Assembly (NCBI RefSeq): GCF_026239695.1
Contig: NZ_JAPIVS010000001.1
Coordinates: 496,001 to 560,000, forward strand
Source of the DNA: Pedobacter sp. MC2016-15
GTDB lineage: Bacteria; Bacteroidota; Bacteroidia; Sphingobacteriales; Sphingobacteriaceae
Reading direction: 5' to 3'
DNA length: 64,000 nt
Under the pieces are notes generated by a model. The model was not told the DNA's origin. It made no database searches and saw only the letters and a list, made by a program, of their open reading frames with translations. Of this stretch, positions 17,620-27,100 are shown piece after piece (within the stretch, counting starts at the first letter, position 1; the number at the start of each line of letters is the position of its first letter). Made by a program: the position numbers and the translations under genes.

Positions 17620-20600
17620 ATGCCGAAAAAGCCAATTTTTCCTGAATCTCCAAACCGCAATCCTGATACTTTTATCTGGAACAATTTCAAAATCAACGAT
17701 TTGAATGCTGTAGAAATACTCAGGCATAGTGCAGGGCCCGTAGACACCAAAGTTCAGGGTTTTCTTGATCTCCAACCGGAAAATATTTTTGTCGACTTTG
17801 CATCTTTTACTGATCCCGGCAGTCAGATTCTTTTTCCGCAGGTATCTGTCAGGCAACACCAGGATACCATCATGCTCTCCTGCAGATGTGCATCCGGCAA
17901 ACAATTGCTCTGCGAACACCAGGTACGGGTATTATTCAACCTGATGCAAAGACAGGAAATCCGTATATTTTTTGATGAAAAATTACGCATGGAAAAAATC
18001 AGGGCATTTGCAACAGCATACGGACTGGAAAATGAGAAGAAACCGGAGAATTTCTTTGGTCTGGAATACAAGCAAAAAAAATATGAGATCATTTGCCTGG
18101 TTAAGGATCTCCTCCCCATAAGTCCTGATAGCAATACCCAACTCAGGGAAATGCTGCTCCCGGACAACACCGCGCCCTGGCTCAGCAAGGGTGATGAAAG
18201 TAAAAAAAAAATACTCGTACTCAAACAACACAGATATTACAACCATTTCCAGGCAGAGCTGCTCGAATGTACAGTAACTAACAACGGGAAGTTAAAAAAC
18301 CCGCTGCAGCAGCTCAACACAATGGATTTCCTCTGGCGTACGGAAAGTATGGAAGAACTGAAATTCTATACCGCCCTTACCAGGTTTCAGCAAAATTATG
18401 AGTCAGAGAAAGCAGAAATCGAAATTGAGAGCCTGAAAGCACTGGTCAACAACCCCCTACAGCTGGATTGCTACTACCATGATGCAAAAATCTCCCCTAA
18501 CCTGACCGTCAGCTCGGTACTGCCTGTTAAAGTCAGGAATAACAGGATAGAGATCAACCTGTATGTTTCACTGGAAAAGAACTTCTACACTGTCAGAGCT
18601 GAAGTTGTACTTGAAGGTAAAGCTTATGACCTGGCCCTGCTCAATATCAAGTTTAAGTATTTCATCCTTTACGATGGAACAATGCACCTGATTGACCATG
18701 CCGATTTTCTTAAAGTGATCGATTTCTTCAGACAGCACAATAATCACCTCGTGATCCATGAATCCAGGTTCAGTGTTTTCCAGGACGATATCATTTCAAA
18801 ACTTGAAAACCGCATCAACGTCAGCTATTCCTACCTGAAACCTGCGACACCGGAACAGTTGGAAGAGAGTGACTTTGATCATTCAATAGAGAAAATCATC
18901 TACCTGTCAGACTCCGAAAACTATGTGCTGATCACCCCGGTGATGAAATATGGCAAAGTAGAAATCCCTGTATTGTCGCGTAAACAGATCTACGCTACCG
19001 ATCAGTCGGGCAATGTTTTTTCCGTAGCTAGGGATAAAGAGGATGAACTCCGATTTATCACCATGCTGAGCCGTCAGCATCCCCATTTTTCTGAGCAGCT
19101 TGACGGAGAAGCACTGTATCTCCATAAAAATCGCTTCCTTGATGAAGGCTGGTTTTTATCCGTGTTTGAGGAATGGCAGGACCAGCAGATTACCGTGCTC
19201 GGTTTCAACCAGCTCAAAGGAAACAACATCAATCCCAACCCGGTAAAGATTACCATCGAAGTCAGAAGTGGCCTCAACTGGTTTGACAGTACCTTCGAAG
19301 TAAAGTTTGGTACGCAGAAAGTCTCACTGAAACACCTGCACAAGTCCATCCGCAATAAAAACAAATTTATTCAGCTGGGAGATGGAACAATGGGCATCCT
19401 CCCTCAGGAATGGATAGATAAGTTTACCGCTTATTTTACTGCTGCAGAAATTGTGGATGATACCCTGCGCACACCTAAAGTGAATTTCTCGGGCATTGCA
19501 GAGCTGTACGACAAAGAGGTTCTCTCGGCTGAGGTAAGAATGGAACTGGCAACTTATAAAGCCAGGATTAAGAATTTCAGGCAGGTCGGGCAATTGGAGG
19601 TTCCAGCGGAGCTGAATGCAGAACTCCGTGATTACCAGAAGGAAGGTCTGAACTGGCTCAACTTCCTGGACGAATTTGGTTTCGGGGGATGTCTTGCAGA
19701 TGACATGGGACTTGGAAAGACCATACAGATCATTGCGTTTATTCTCTCGCAGCGCCGGAAAAACCATCAGAATACCAATCTCGTGGTTGTGCCCACTACC
19801 CTGATCTTTAACTGGCAGTCGGAGATTGCAAGGTTTGCACCCGACCTGAAAGTATATACCATCTATGGTGCCGACAGGATTAAAGATATTTCTCTCTTTG
19901 ATGATTACGAAGTTATACTTACCTCCTACGGAACCTTGTTATACGATATTGGCTGGCTCAAAAAGTATCATTTTAATTATGTATTCCTGGACGAGTCACA
20001 GACCATAAAAAACCCGGATTCCCTGCGTTACAATGCCGTGCGCCTGTTGCAGTCGCGCAATAAAATCACCATGACAGGTACACCTGTTGAAAATAACACC
20101 TTCGACCTTTACGGGCAGCTTTCCTTTGCCTGTCCGGGTCTGCTCGGCAGCAAACAATTTTTCAGGGATCATTATTCCAAACCCATTGATATCTTTAAAG
20201 ATAACAGCCGGGCCATAGCACTAAAGAAAAAGGTCAGTCCTTTTGTCCTTCGCAGAACGAAGAAGGAAGTTGCCGCAGAGCTGCCGGAGAAGACGGAGAT
20301 GGTCATCTACTGCGAGATGGGTACCGAACAGAAGAACGCGTATGATGCCTGCAAAAACGAGTACATCCGTTTTCTGATGGGCGAAAAGGAAGAGGATTTG
20401 CCAAAACATACCCTGCATATGCTCAAAGGACTTACTCAGCTGAGGCAAATCTGTAACTCTCCTGCCCTGCTGGGCGACAATCTGCTGCATGGGCTTTCAT
20501 CTTCCAAGATCGATACCCTGATGGAAGAAATAGAGAGCCACTCTCCTCAACATAAGATACTGGTTTTCTCACAGTTTGTATCCATGCTGGACCTCATCCG

Positions 20601-21003
20601 AAAGGAACTGCAGAACAGGGAAATTCCTTTTGAATACCTGACAGGGCAAACCAAAAACCGCGAAGGCAAGGTAGAGAACTTCCGCAACAATGCAGATGTA
20701 CGTGTTTTTCTGATCAGCCTCAAAGCGGGAGGTACAGGACTGAATCTTACCGAGGCTGATTATGTGTACCTCGTAGATCCATGGTGGAATCCTGCTGTGG
20801 AGAATCAGGCCATAGACCGCAGTTACCGGATAGGACAGAAAAAGAATGTCGTCGCCGTACGGCTGATCTGTCCGGATACGATCGAAGAGAAAATCATGAA
20901 ACTTCAGGAAACGAAAAAAGAGCTGGTCAGCGACCTCATACAAACGGATGGTTCCATGCTGAAATCACTGACCAAAAAGGAGCTTTTAAACTTGTTCAGT
21001 TGA
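17620..21003 (+). CDS. SNF2-family helicase with SWIM zinc finger
   Basis: A 1127-residue DNA-dependent ATPase of the SWI/SNF2 group. Near residue 90 a SWIM zinc finger, CRC-x7-CEH, is followed by a long bacterial SNF2-associated region. The ATPase core begins near residue 670: LRDYQKEGLNWL, Walker A in DDMGLGKT, motif II DESQ and motif III TGTPVENN. The second RecA domain carries VFSQFVSMLDLI, LISLKAGGTGLNLT and the motif VI arginine region NQAIDRSYRIGQ. It probably remodels DNA-protein complexes. An imperfect -7 element TATCTTAG lies at 17602-17609. Its last 18 bases overlap the convergent downstream gene. Confidence 0.93.
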   Translation: MPKKPIFPESPNRNPDTFIWNNFKINDLNAVEILRHSAGPVDTKVQGFLDLQPENIFVDFASFTDPGSQILFPQVSVRQHQDTIMLSCRCASGKQLLCEHQVRVLFNLMQRQEIRIFFDEKLRMEKIRAFATAYGLENEKKPENFFGLEYKQKKYEIICLVKDLLPISPDSNTQLREMLLPDNTAPWLSKGDESKKKILVLKQHRYYNHFQAELLECTVTNNGKLKNPLQQLNTMDFLWRTESMEELKFYTALTRFQQNYESEKAEIEIESLKALVNNPLQLDCYYHDAKISPNLTVSSVLPVKVRNNRIEINLYVSLEKNFYTVRAEVVLEGKAYDLALLNIKFKYFILYDGTMHLIDHADFLKVIDFFRQHNNHLVIHESRFSVFQDDIISKLENRINVSYSYLKPATPEQLEESDFDHSIEKIIYLSDSENYVLITPVMKYGKVEIPVLSRKQIYATDQSGNVFSVARDKEDELRFITMLSRQHPHFSEQLDGEALYLHKNRFLDEGWFLSVFEEWQDQQITVLGFNQLKGNNINPNPVKITIEVRSGLNWFDSTFEVKFGTQKVSLKHLHKSIRNKNKFIQLGDGTMGILPQEWIDKFTAYFTAAEIVDDTLRTPKVNFSGIAELYDKEVLSAEVRMELATYKARIKNFRQVGQLEVPAELNAELRDYQKEGLNWLNFLDEFGFGGCLADDMGLGKTIQIIAFILSQRRKNHQNTNLVVVPTTLIFNWQSEIARFAPDLKVYTIYGADRIKDISLFDDYEVILTSYGTLLYDIGWLKKYHFNYVFLDESQTIKNPDSLRYNAVRLLQSRNKITMTGTPVENNTFDLYGQLSFACPGLLGSKQFFRDHYSKPIDIFKDNSRAIALKKKVSPFVLRRTKKEVAAELPEKTEMVIYCEMGTEQKNAYDACKNEYIRFLMGEKEEDLPKHTLHMLKGLTQLRQICNSPALLGDNLLHGLSSSKIDTLMEEIESHSPQHKILVFSQFVSMLDLIRKELQNREIPFEYLTGQTKNREGKVENFRNNADVRVFLISLKAGGTGLNLTEADYVYLVDPWWNPAVENQAIDRSYRIGQKKNVVAVRLICPDTIEEKIMKLQETKKELVSDLIQTDGSMLKSLTKKELLNLFS

Positions 21004-21672
21004 TCCAAATTTATAACTGATCGACTGCCCTTCAATCTCAATCGCCATCTGATGCGCTTTGCCATGATGATCTGTATACCTTTTATCTTTGATAAATTCT
21101 GGTAATTCCTTTTTGCTGATCTGTTCGAAATAACTCTGAAAATCCTTGTTCAGTCCCTCCTCTGTTTTTGGGGCATTTACCAGCGTTTGTTCAGGAAGTG
21201 CATCGGAACGCATGTTTTCCAGTGCAAGCATCACGATGTCAAAGTACCAGGAGTTTGTGAGTTTCATTGCTTCTATCGCAAATCCATCGGCAAAGCCGAG
21301 CAGGTTGTGCCTGAAACTTGTGCCTTCATCCATAAAGAAGCGCAATCCTGTGGATTTTGTCCACTCTGCCCGCTCCCCCTGGTCGCCATTCGCACTTTGC
21401 CCATAAAAAGCAATCAGGTATTCCAGAGAACCGGTTTTAATCTCTTCCTCATGGTTGATATTTTCGTCCAGTATCTGCTGCGACACACTTTGCATCAGCT
21501 GATCGAAATAGGCAGAGCTATGAGTAAAGCTCATTCCTGAAATTGTTACTCCGGGTAAGCCGCCGCATCCTCTTCTTGCCAGGATACCATTTTTATAAAT
21601 TTTGATGTCCAGGGCTTCTTCTGTGCCCGACTTCACTGTGATCAATACGTATTCTACTTCCGACTTATCCAT
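20986..21672 (-). CDS. Conserved hypothetical protein, last gene of the kinase/PBP operon
   Basis: A 228-residue, apparently cytosolic protein with no recognised domain. It has a glycine-rich segment RRGCGGLPGVTISGMSF near residue 35 and a mostly acidic, helical remainder. It follows the GH-like lipoprotein gene after 16 bases and is therefore probably the last gene of the seven-gene run starting with the Ser/Thr kinase. Its 3' end overlaps the helicase gene by 18 bases on the opposite strand. A role in cell-envelope control is inferred from position alone. Confidence 0.75.
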   Translation of the reverse strand: MDKSEVEYVLITVKSGTEEALDIKIYKNGILARRGCGGLPGVTISGMSFTHSSAYFDQLMQSVSQQILDENINHEEEIKTGSLEYLIAFYGQSANGDQGERAEWTKSTGLRFFMDEGTSFRHNLLGFADGFAIEAMKLTNSWYFDIVMLALENMRSDALPEQTLVNAPKTEEGLNKDFQSYFEQISKKELPEFIKDKRYTDHHGKAHQMAIEIEGQSISYKFGSTEQV

Positions 21673-21688
21673 TCATTCTGCTGCCCTG

Positions 21689-23314
21689 TTAATTTTTCTC
21701 TACAAAAACGGGCGTTTCTGTAAGTGTTATTTCTAATATCCCTTTTGGGGTGGCCACGACTTTCGAAGACATCTTCTCAGCTCCGGGCACAAGTGTGTAA
21801 ACCGTAGCGGAAGTGGCACCAGCCAGGTCCAGCTTATAGGCGGCCTTCCTGTCCTTCTCGTCGGGTACAAACATCACAAATATTTTCCGGTCATTCAAAC
21901 CATAAACATCAACAACCGGGTCGGTGCTTAAATTTTCCTTAAACTGGAAATTACCCATCAGCTTTTTTGTCTGTGTGAAATAGTCCGTAACCGGGCGTTT
22001 TTTATGTCCTTCTGCCAGTCCGGAGCTGCTGTACTGCGTTTCACTCTTCTCATCCACATCGTCCAGCATATAAAAATAACTGCGGCTCAGCCCGTGTCTC
22101 ACATACAAAAAGGCGGAACGCAGAATCCAGTCGGCCTGCGTAATGGCTACCGGTTTTTTGCCTATCGCAATAGCCCTTTGCGGACTCTTCTGATTCAGAT
22201 CGTACCCGGATTCGGTATTCCAGACTTCCATGCCATTGGCGTATTTCTTTGCCATAGCCACAAACTCGTCCGCTAACCTCGCCGCCTGTGAAAGTTCCGG
22301 TGCTTTTCCCACTTCAGCATCCCCGCTGGAGAGTGCATCATTGTTATAGGCGTGATAATTGATCACATCAAAACAGAGGTTTACTGTACCATCAGCGTTC
22401 ATACCTCTGTTTTTTTTACACCATTCAATCATTTTGATCACATATTTGGGATCAGGATTGGAAAGCCCTCCCATGACAACCTTCATCGTTGGATCTGCGG
22501 TTTTAACACCCACGTTTTTCCCGAGTTTACCCATATGTCCATCGTAAAAGGCAGACATGTTTGCGGCATATTCCTCCGCGCTTTGCAGTGCCTGCGGCCC
22601 CTTCCAGGTCTTATCGCGTTCGTTGTCACACTCGATATAGTTGATATAGCCGAGGCCAATTCTCACAAAATTAGGTGGATCATCTGCCCAGCGTGGTGTA
22701 GCATTCACTTTCACCAGCGATGCCGGTACTGATTTGTTACGGCCATATCTCGCTGCAAACTGGAAAGCCAGCTTTGCCTGTTTGATGTATGAAGCGGGAT
22801 TACTTTTGTTCAAACCATAGGGAGCCGGTACATTCTCCCCGTCCCTTTTGTCTTCAGGATAGCTTTCCAGCAACCATTCGGGTACAGTTTTTATATCGGC
22901 AAGCAGATCAATCCCTTCAGCATGACACCATTTATAGATCATGTCATAATTCCAATCTCCGGAATGCGCAGGGTTGAAGGTATACTTTCCTTCTTCCGAT
23001 TCGAGTTTCGACCAGTCGAGATAATGCCTGATTACACCAAATGATCGCAAAACCTGCTTTCGCGGACCCGATAACACAGAGTGATCGTCATCAGAAAAAT
23101 CCCATTCAAACGCATTTACACCGAGGTGATTGCGGAAAAGGCTCGGATTTGCGGGAAAAATCCGTTTTGGTACAGGCTTGCCCTGAACAGTTTTTGCCTG
23201 TGTGTTCTTTCCCTGCACATAAGTCGTTTCTTCTTTGGCCGAAGAACGCTGTGCATTTGTACAGGAGGAAGTCAGCAGGCATATTGATATGATGGGTAAT
23301 AACAAAGGTTTCAT
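21689..23314 (-). CDS. Lipoprotein with clan GH-A-like glycoside hydrolase barrel
   Basis: A 541-residue lipoprotein; the start at 23314 is chosen because it directly opens an SPII signal (ICLLTSSC, Cys18). The mature part reads as a TIM-barrel glycosidase. IRHYLDWSKLESEEGKY resembles an early barrel strand, YIECDNERDK holds an Asn-Glu pair in the place of the clan GH-A acid/base, and VWNTESGYD holds a Glu suited as nucleophile. A small beta domain ends the protein. The family number cannot be fixed by eye. It lies 26 bases after the FHA gene in an operon with peptidoglycan-synthesis proteins, so an envelope glycan target is plausible. Confidence 0.75.
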   Translation of the reverse strand: MKPLLLPIISICLLTSSCTNAQRSSAKEETTYVQGKNTQAKTVQGKPVPKRIFPANPSLFRNHLGVNAFEWDFSDDDHSVLSGPRKQVLRSFGVIRHYLDWSKLESEEGKYTFNPAHSGDWNYDMIYKWCHAEGIDLLADIKTVPEWLLESYPEDKRDGENVPAPYGLNKSNPASYIKQAKLAFQFAARYGRNKSVPASLVKVNATPRWADDPPNFVRIGLGYINYIECDNERDKTWKGPQALQSAEEYAANMSAFYDGHMGKLGKNVGVKTADPTMKVVMGGLSNPDPKYVIKMIEWCKKNRGMNADGTVNLCFDVINYHAYNNDALSSGDAEVGKAPELSQAARLADEFVAMAKKYANGMEVWNTESGYDLNQKSPQRAIAIGKKPVAITQADWILRSAFLYVRHGLSRSYFYMLDDVDEKSETQYSSSGLAEGHKKRPVTDYFTQTKKLMGNFQFKENLSTDPVVDVYGLNDRKIFVMFVPDEKDRKAAYKLDLAGATSATVYTLVPGAEKMSSKVVATPKGILEITLTETPVFVEKN

Positions 23315-23340
23315 TATCGAAATGTTGGATGGTAAGATAA

Positions 23341-24135
23341 TCAATTAATATCTAAAGTAAACTGCAGTATGGCCGCATCACCCAAAATGATCTGGTCGTC
23401 ATCCTTCAATGGATAACCAACCTGCGTAGAATTCAACTTATACACCGATTCGTCCTGCCCGTTTCTGATCTTCGTTTTATTGCCCGGAGGCACACCACCT
23501 TCATCTGCGAACAGCCTGAATGAGGCTGAGGAACTATCCCATTCGATATGTGCATGCTGCCTGCTGATATACTTGTTGCTTTCAAAAGCAGGGTCTTCAG
23601 GAAAGGCAATATGGTTGATCCGAAATGAGCCGTCATTTGCCTGAATCTGAACCTCACGACCAATGTTCAACCTTTTTGTTTCTGCAGCTTTCAGCGGATA
23701 AACATCCCTTTCGGCCTTGCCTTTCAAGACTGTCAATGATGCATTGTAAGCATGGGGTATCAGGGAAGCAGCAGCTTCCGGAGCTGCAGACATGATTAGT
23801 TTCAGTGCAGCTTTAAGTTCATTTGTACGCAGTGTCCCTGCTGGTAGCTCCTGCTCAAAATTCAGGGTCAGTTGCCAGCTCAGCGGCAGGTCTAAAGCAA
23901 AGTTATCAGCGATACGCTGCACATCCTCACGTAATCTCTCCAGGTCACCATTGTATAAGGCGGCCTCGTACAGAAATCTTTCATCCTCATCAGGTGCCAG
24001 GTAAACAGAGATAGTCTGAAGAGAGCTACCCTCCCCGCCATCCAGTTGCTGCAATTCTTCCTTGATAAATTGCAGAACAGCCTCCCTTATTCCTTTGGCA
24101 TCCAGCTTGCCGCTCTTCTTGAAAAAATCAAACAT
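23341..24135 (-). CDS. FHA-domain protein
   Basis: A 264-residue cytosolic protein. Residues 1-140 form a helical region that starts MFDFFKKSGK and resembles adaptor N-termini. Residues ~150-262 are an FHA phosphothreonine-binding domain: LNIGRE, then ISRQHAHIEWD with the Ser-Arg-x-x-His core, and a final beta strand pair IILGDAAILQFTL. Instead of the usual NG loop it reads GNKTKIRNG. It probably docks to threonines phosphorylated by the kinase encoded upstream in the same run. It follows the FtsW-PBP gene after 15 bases. Confidence 0.88.
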   Translation of the reverse strand: MFDFFKKSGKLDAKGIREAVLQFIKEELQQLDGGEGSSLQTISVYLAPDEDERFLYEAALYNGDLERLREDVQRIADNFALDLPLSWQLTLNFEQELPAGTLRTNELKAALKLIMSAAPEAAASLIPHAYNASLTVLKGKAERDVYPLKAAETKRLNIGREVQIQANDGSFRINHIAFPEDPAFESNKYISRQHAHIEWDSSSASFRLFADEGGVPPGNKTKIRNGQDESVYKLNSTQVGYPLKDDDQIILGDAAILQFTLDIN

Positions 24136-24150
24136 ATCTTTTAAGTTTTA

Positions 24151-27100
24151 TCAATTAATACTTTTAACATATCCTTTTTGAACCAGCAATGGAATGACCA
24201 CCTCTGCGGCCAGGCGTACTGCTTCTGAAGAACCCTTTGTGGCCTCAATTCTGATACAGGTAACCGTGTAGCCAGCCCCCGCTTCCGGATTCGGCGCAAA
24301 AAACACATACCATCCATCGTTCACTTTTTTGCCTTTCAGCATTCTTTCCGGGGTTCCTGTTTTACCGGCTACGGCCAGGCCAAATACACCGGTTTTCCCC
24401 GCACTCTGTTCAATCATATACTGCTTCAGTAAAGCTGCATAGGCAGGATCTTTCGCCAGGGCAATTCCCTCCTGGCTGTTCACCGTTGAGTCGTTGAGCT
24501 TCAGAACATACCTGTTGGGCACCAGTTTCCCCTGATTGGCTATGGCCGAAGCCAGACGTGCCACTGCCGCCGGGGTCGCTATAAGTTCTCCCTGTCCCCA
24601 GGACATCCCCGATATACCCGTAGCCCGGTTTTTATAAATATTTTGCGGATTGTAGGCACTTTTGAATTCTGTTCTCCGCCACATGTCGAACCAGCGCTTC
24701 TCCTGCTCTGCATCCAAAGTTTTTCTACCGTAGTAGTAGCCCCCAACGCCATGGAGGAACATCCCCGTTTTCAGGTAAAGATCACCCATCGGCTCTGCCA
24801 GATGCTGCTGATTGGCAAGCTTGATAAAGTAAACATTGTTTGACTTCACAATGGCTCTTTCCATATCGATATTGCCTGTCTCATCGGGCTCCGGGCCTCC
24901 GCTACGGATTCTTTCATTGGCCTTTACCAGGTAGCTCTGCTGCGCCGCGGCCTTGCCCAGTTTATTAAAGGCCGCCATCGCCGTCAGCAATTTGGCTGTG
25001 GATCCCGGCTGGGTAGCCAGCGTAAAACCCAGATCTGAGGTGGTACTCCAGCCTGCGAGTTTATTCTGGTCTGTCCTGCTCATGGTCAGCTGTTCCCAGC
25101 TTTTTACCGGTGGCAATGGGTAAACTGCCGAAGCCATCACATCTCCCGTCGCCGAAGACATCACCACCACAGAAACCCTGTTTCGCTGCACTGCGGGATT
25201 TTTTGCCAGGGCCGATTGCAAATGGGACTGCAGATCAGCGTCCACACTGAGTTTCACATCCCTGTTGCGCTTTTTAAATGATGCGATTTTAGCGGTGTCC
25301 AGTCCCGAAATCAGGATGTGCGACAAAGCAGAGAAATCCCTTTTTACCACCGTCATTTCTTTTGGTCCCCGCGGCAAAAAGCGGTCTTCACGATAACGCG
25401 ATGCGGTCAGATGGTAATTCCTGAGCGGCGTCCTGAAACCCCTGAGTTCCGCAGCGTGCTCATACTCCGCAAAATACCCATTGATACCTCCACTAAAGAC
25501 ACCTGTATTGGCATCGCCGGTCCAGAAAAACAATTGTTCTTCAAAGGGATAATACCGGGATACCCTCCTATGCCGTGCTGAGTCCAGGTCGTACGTTAAT
25601 CCCCTGGCTTCACGCAGTTGCTGCTGCTGCTTTTTCACCAGCTTTGCATCACTTGTTGCCAGCAGTAAACCCGAGCGGTCGTAGATATTTCCCGCTTCCA
25701 GTTTTTTCATCAGTATTCCTATCCGTGGATTATAACTAAACATCCTGCTGCCAGTTCTGTCGGCCACCAACGCAGGTTTCACTACCCAGGGTTTGTTGTC
25801 AAAGCTGTATCTCGAAACATTGATCAGCAGCAGCATTACGCCCACACAGGATGCCAGCAGCGCCGGAACCAGGTTTTTATCCTGTTGTCTCGTGATATAC
25901 CTCATCTGCCCTTCAGTTCCTTTTACCGATGAAGCCGAGAGCAGAAAACCTGCTGCAACAAAATTGATGACCAGCGAGGATCCTCCATAACTTTCGAAAG
26001 GAAGAGATACTCCCGACAAAGGTAGTGCTCCCACAGAACCTCCTGCGATCAGCAGAAACTGGACAAAAGTACAGACCCCGATACCGGCACAGCAATAAAA
26101 CAGAAAAGGCGTGCCCGTCTGCCGCCCGATCACGATGGCTCGGTGCAGGTAAATCAGGAACAGTCCAAAGACACAGGCGATACCGATCCAGCCGAAGTCC
26201 TCCCCAATGGCAGGGAGAATCATATCCGTATGCGCCTCGGGAATAGTTTTCGCAAAACCTTTCCCCGGGCCCTGGCCAGTGAGGCCACCACTTGAGATGG
26301 CCCATAATCCGTTGGCAACCTGATCGCCCCCATATACCTCGTTGTCCCAGGCATCCTGCCAGATCGCTTTGCGGTCGCTCAGTCTTTCCACTGGTCCGGG
26401 TACAACTTTGTCGAGGTAAGGAATTTTATCTATCGTCAGGAACGCCGTCATCACCAGCAAAGCCATGATAGCAGATTCACTGACCGGTTTTTTTCTGATC
26501 AGATGATACAAGGCCAGTACAGCAAAAGTGATCAGGGCATCCAGCCAAACATTCTCCAGCAGCCAGGATACAAGAATGTACAAAATCACGAAAGCTGACA
26601 TCTCCATAAAATCTCCGCGGGAGAAGGAAAACAGGATGATAAACGTAAAACAGATCACGATCGCCGGACCGAGATCACCGAGCATTAAGAAAAGCAACAG
26701 CGTAACCAATATCGCCAGTAAGGCAAACGAAAAAAATGACCAGCGTTTTTTCCAGCTGGAGTACGCGGCGATAAACTGCTCATTCATGGCGAAAAAGCCC
26801 GCCAGAAATAATACTACGGTATATTTCACCAGCTCACTGGGCTGTATTCCCAGCAAGTTTACTTTTACCCCGCTGCCTTCCGGCCCTGCCCCAAATAGTA
26901 GTGTCAGCAGCAGCAGGCCGATGGCCAGGATAATCCATGGCCAGCCATTGGCGGCATCACGCCGGTTGCCAAACACGAATAAGCGGTAAAATCCGGAGTC
27001 GGCATTAAACTTTCTCAGCTGAAAAGCAAGCAGAACAAAAACTGCCGCTATGCCCAGATAAAGATAAATGATAAAATCGGCCACCAGAAAGCGGTCGCGC

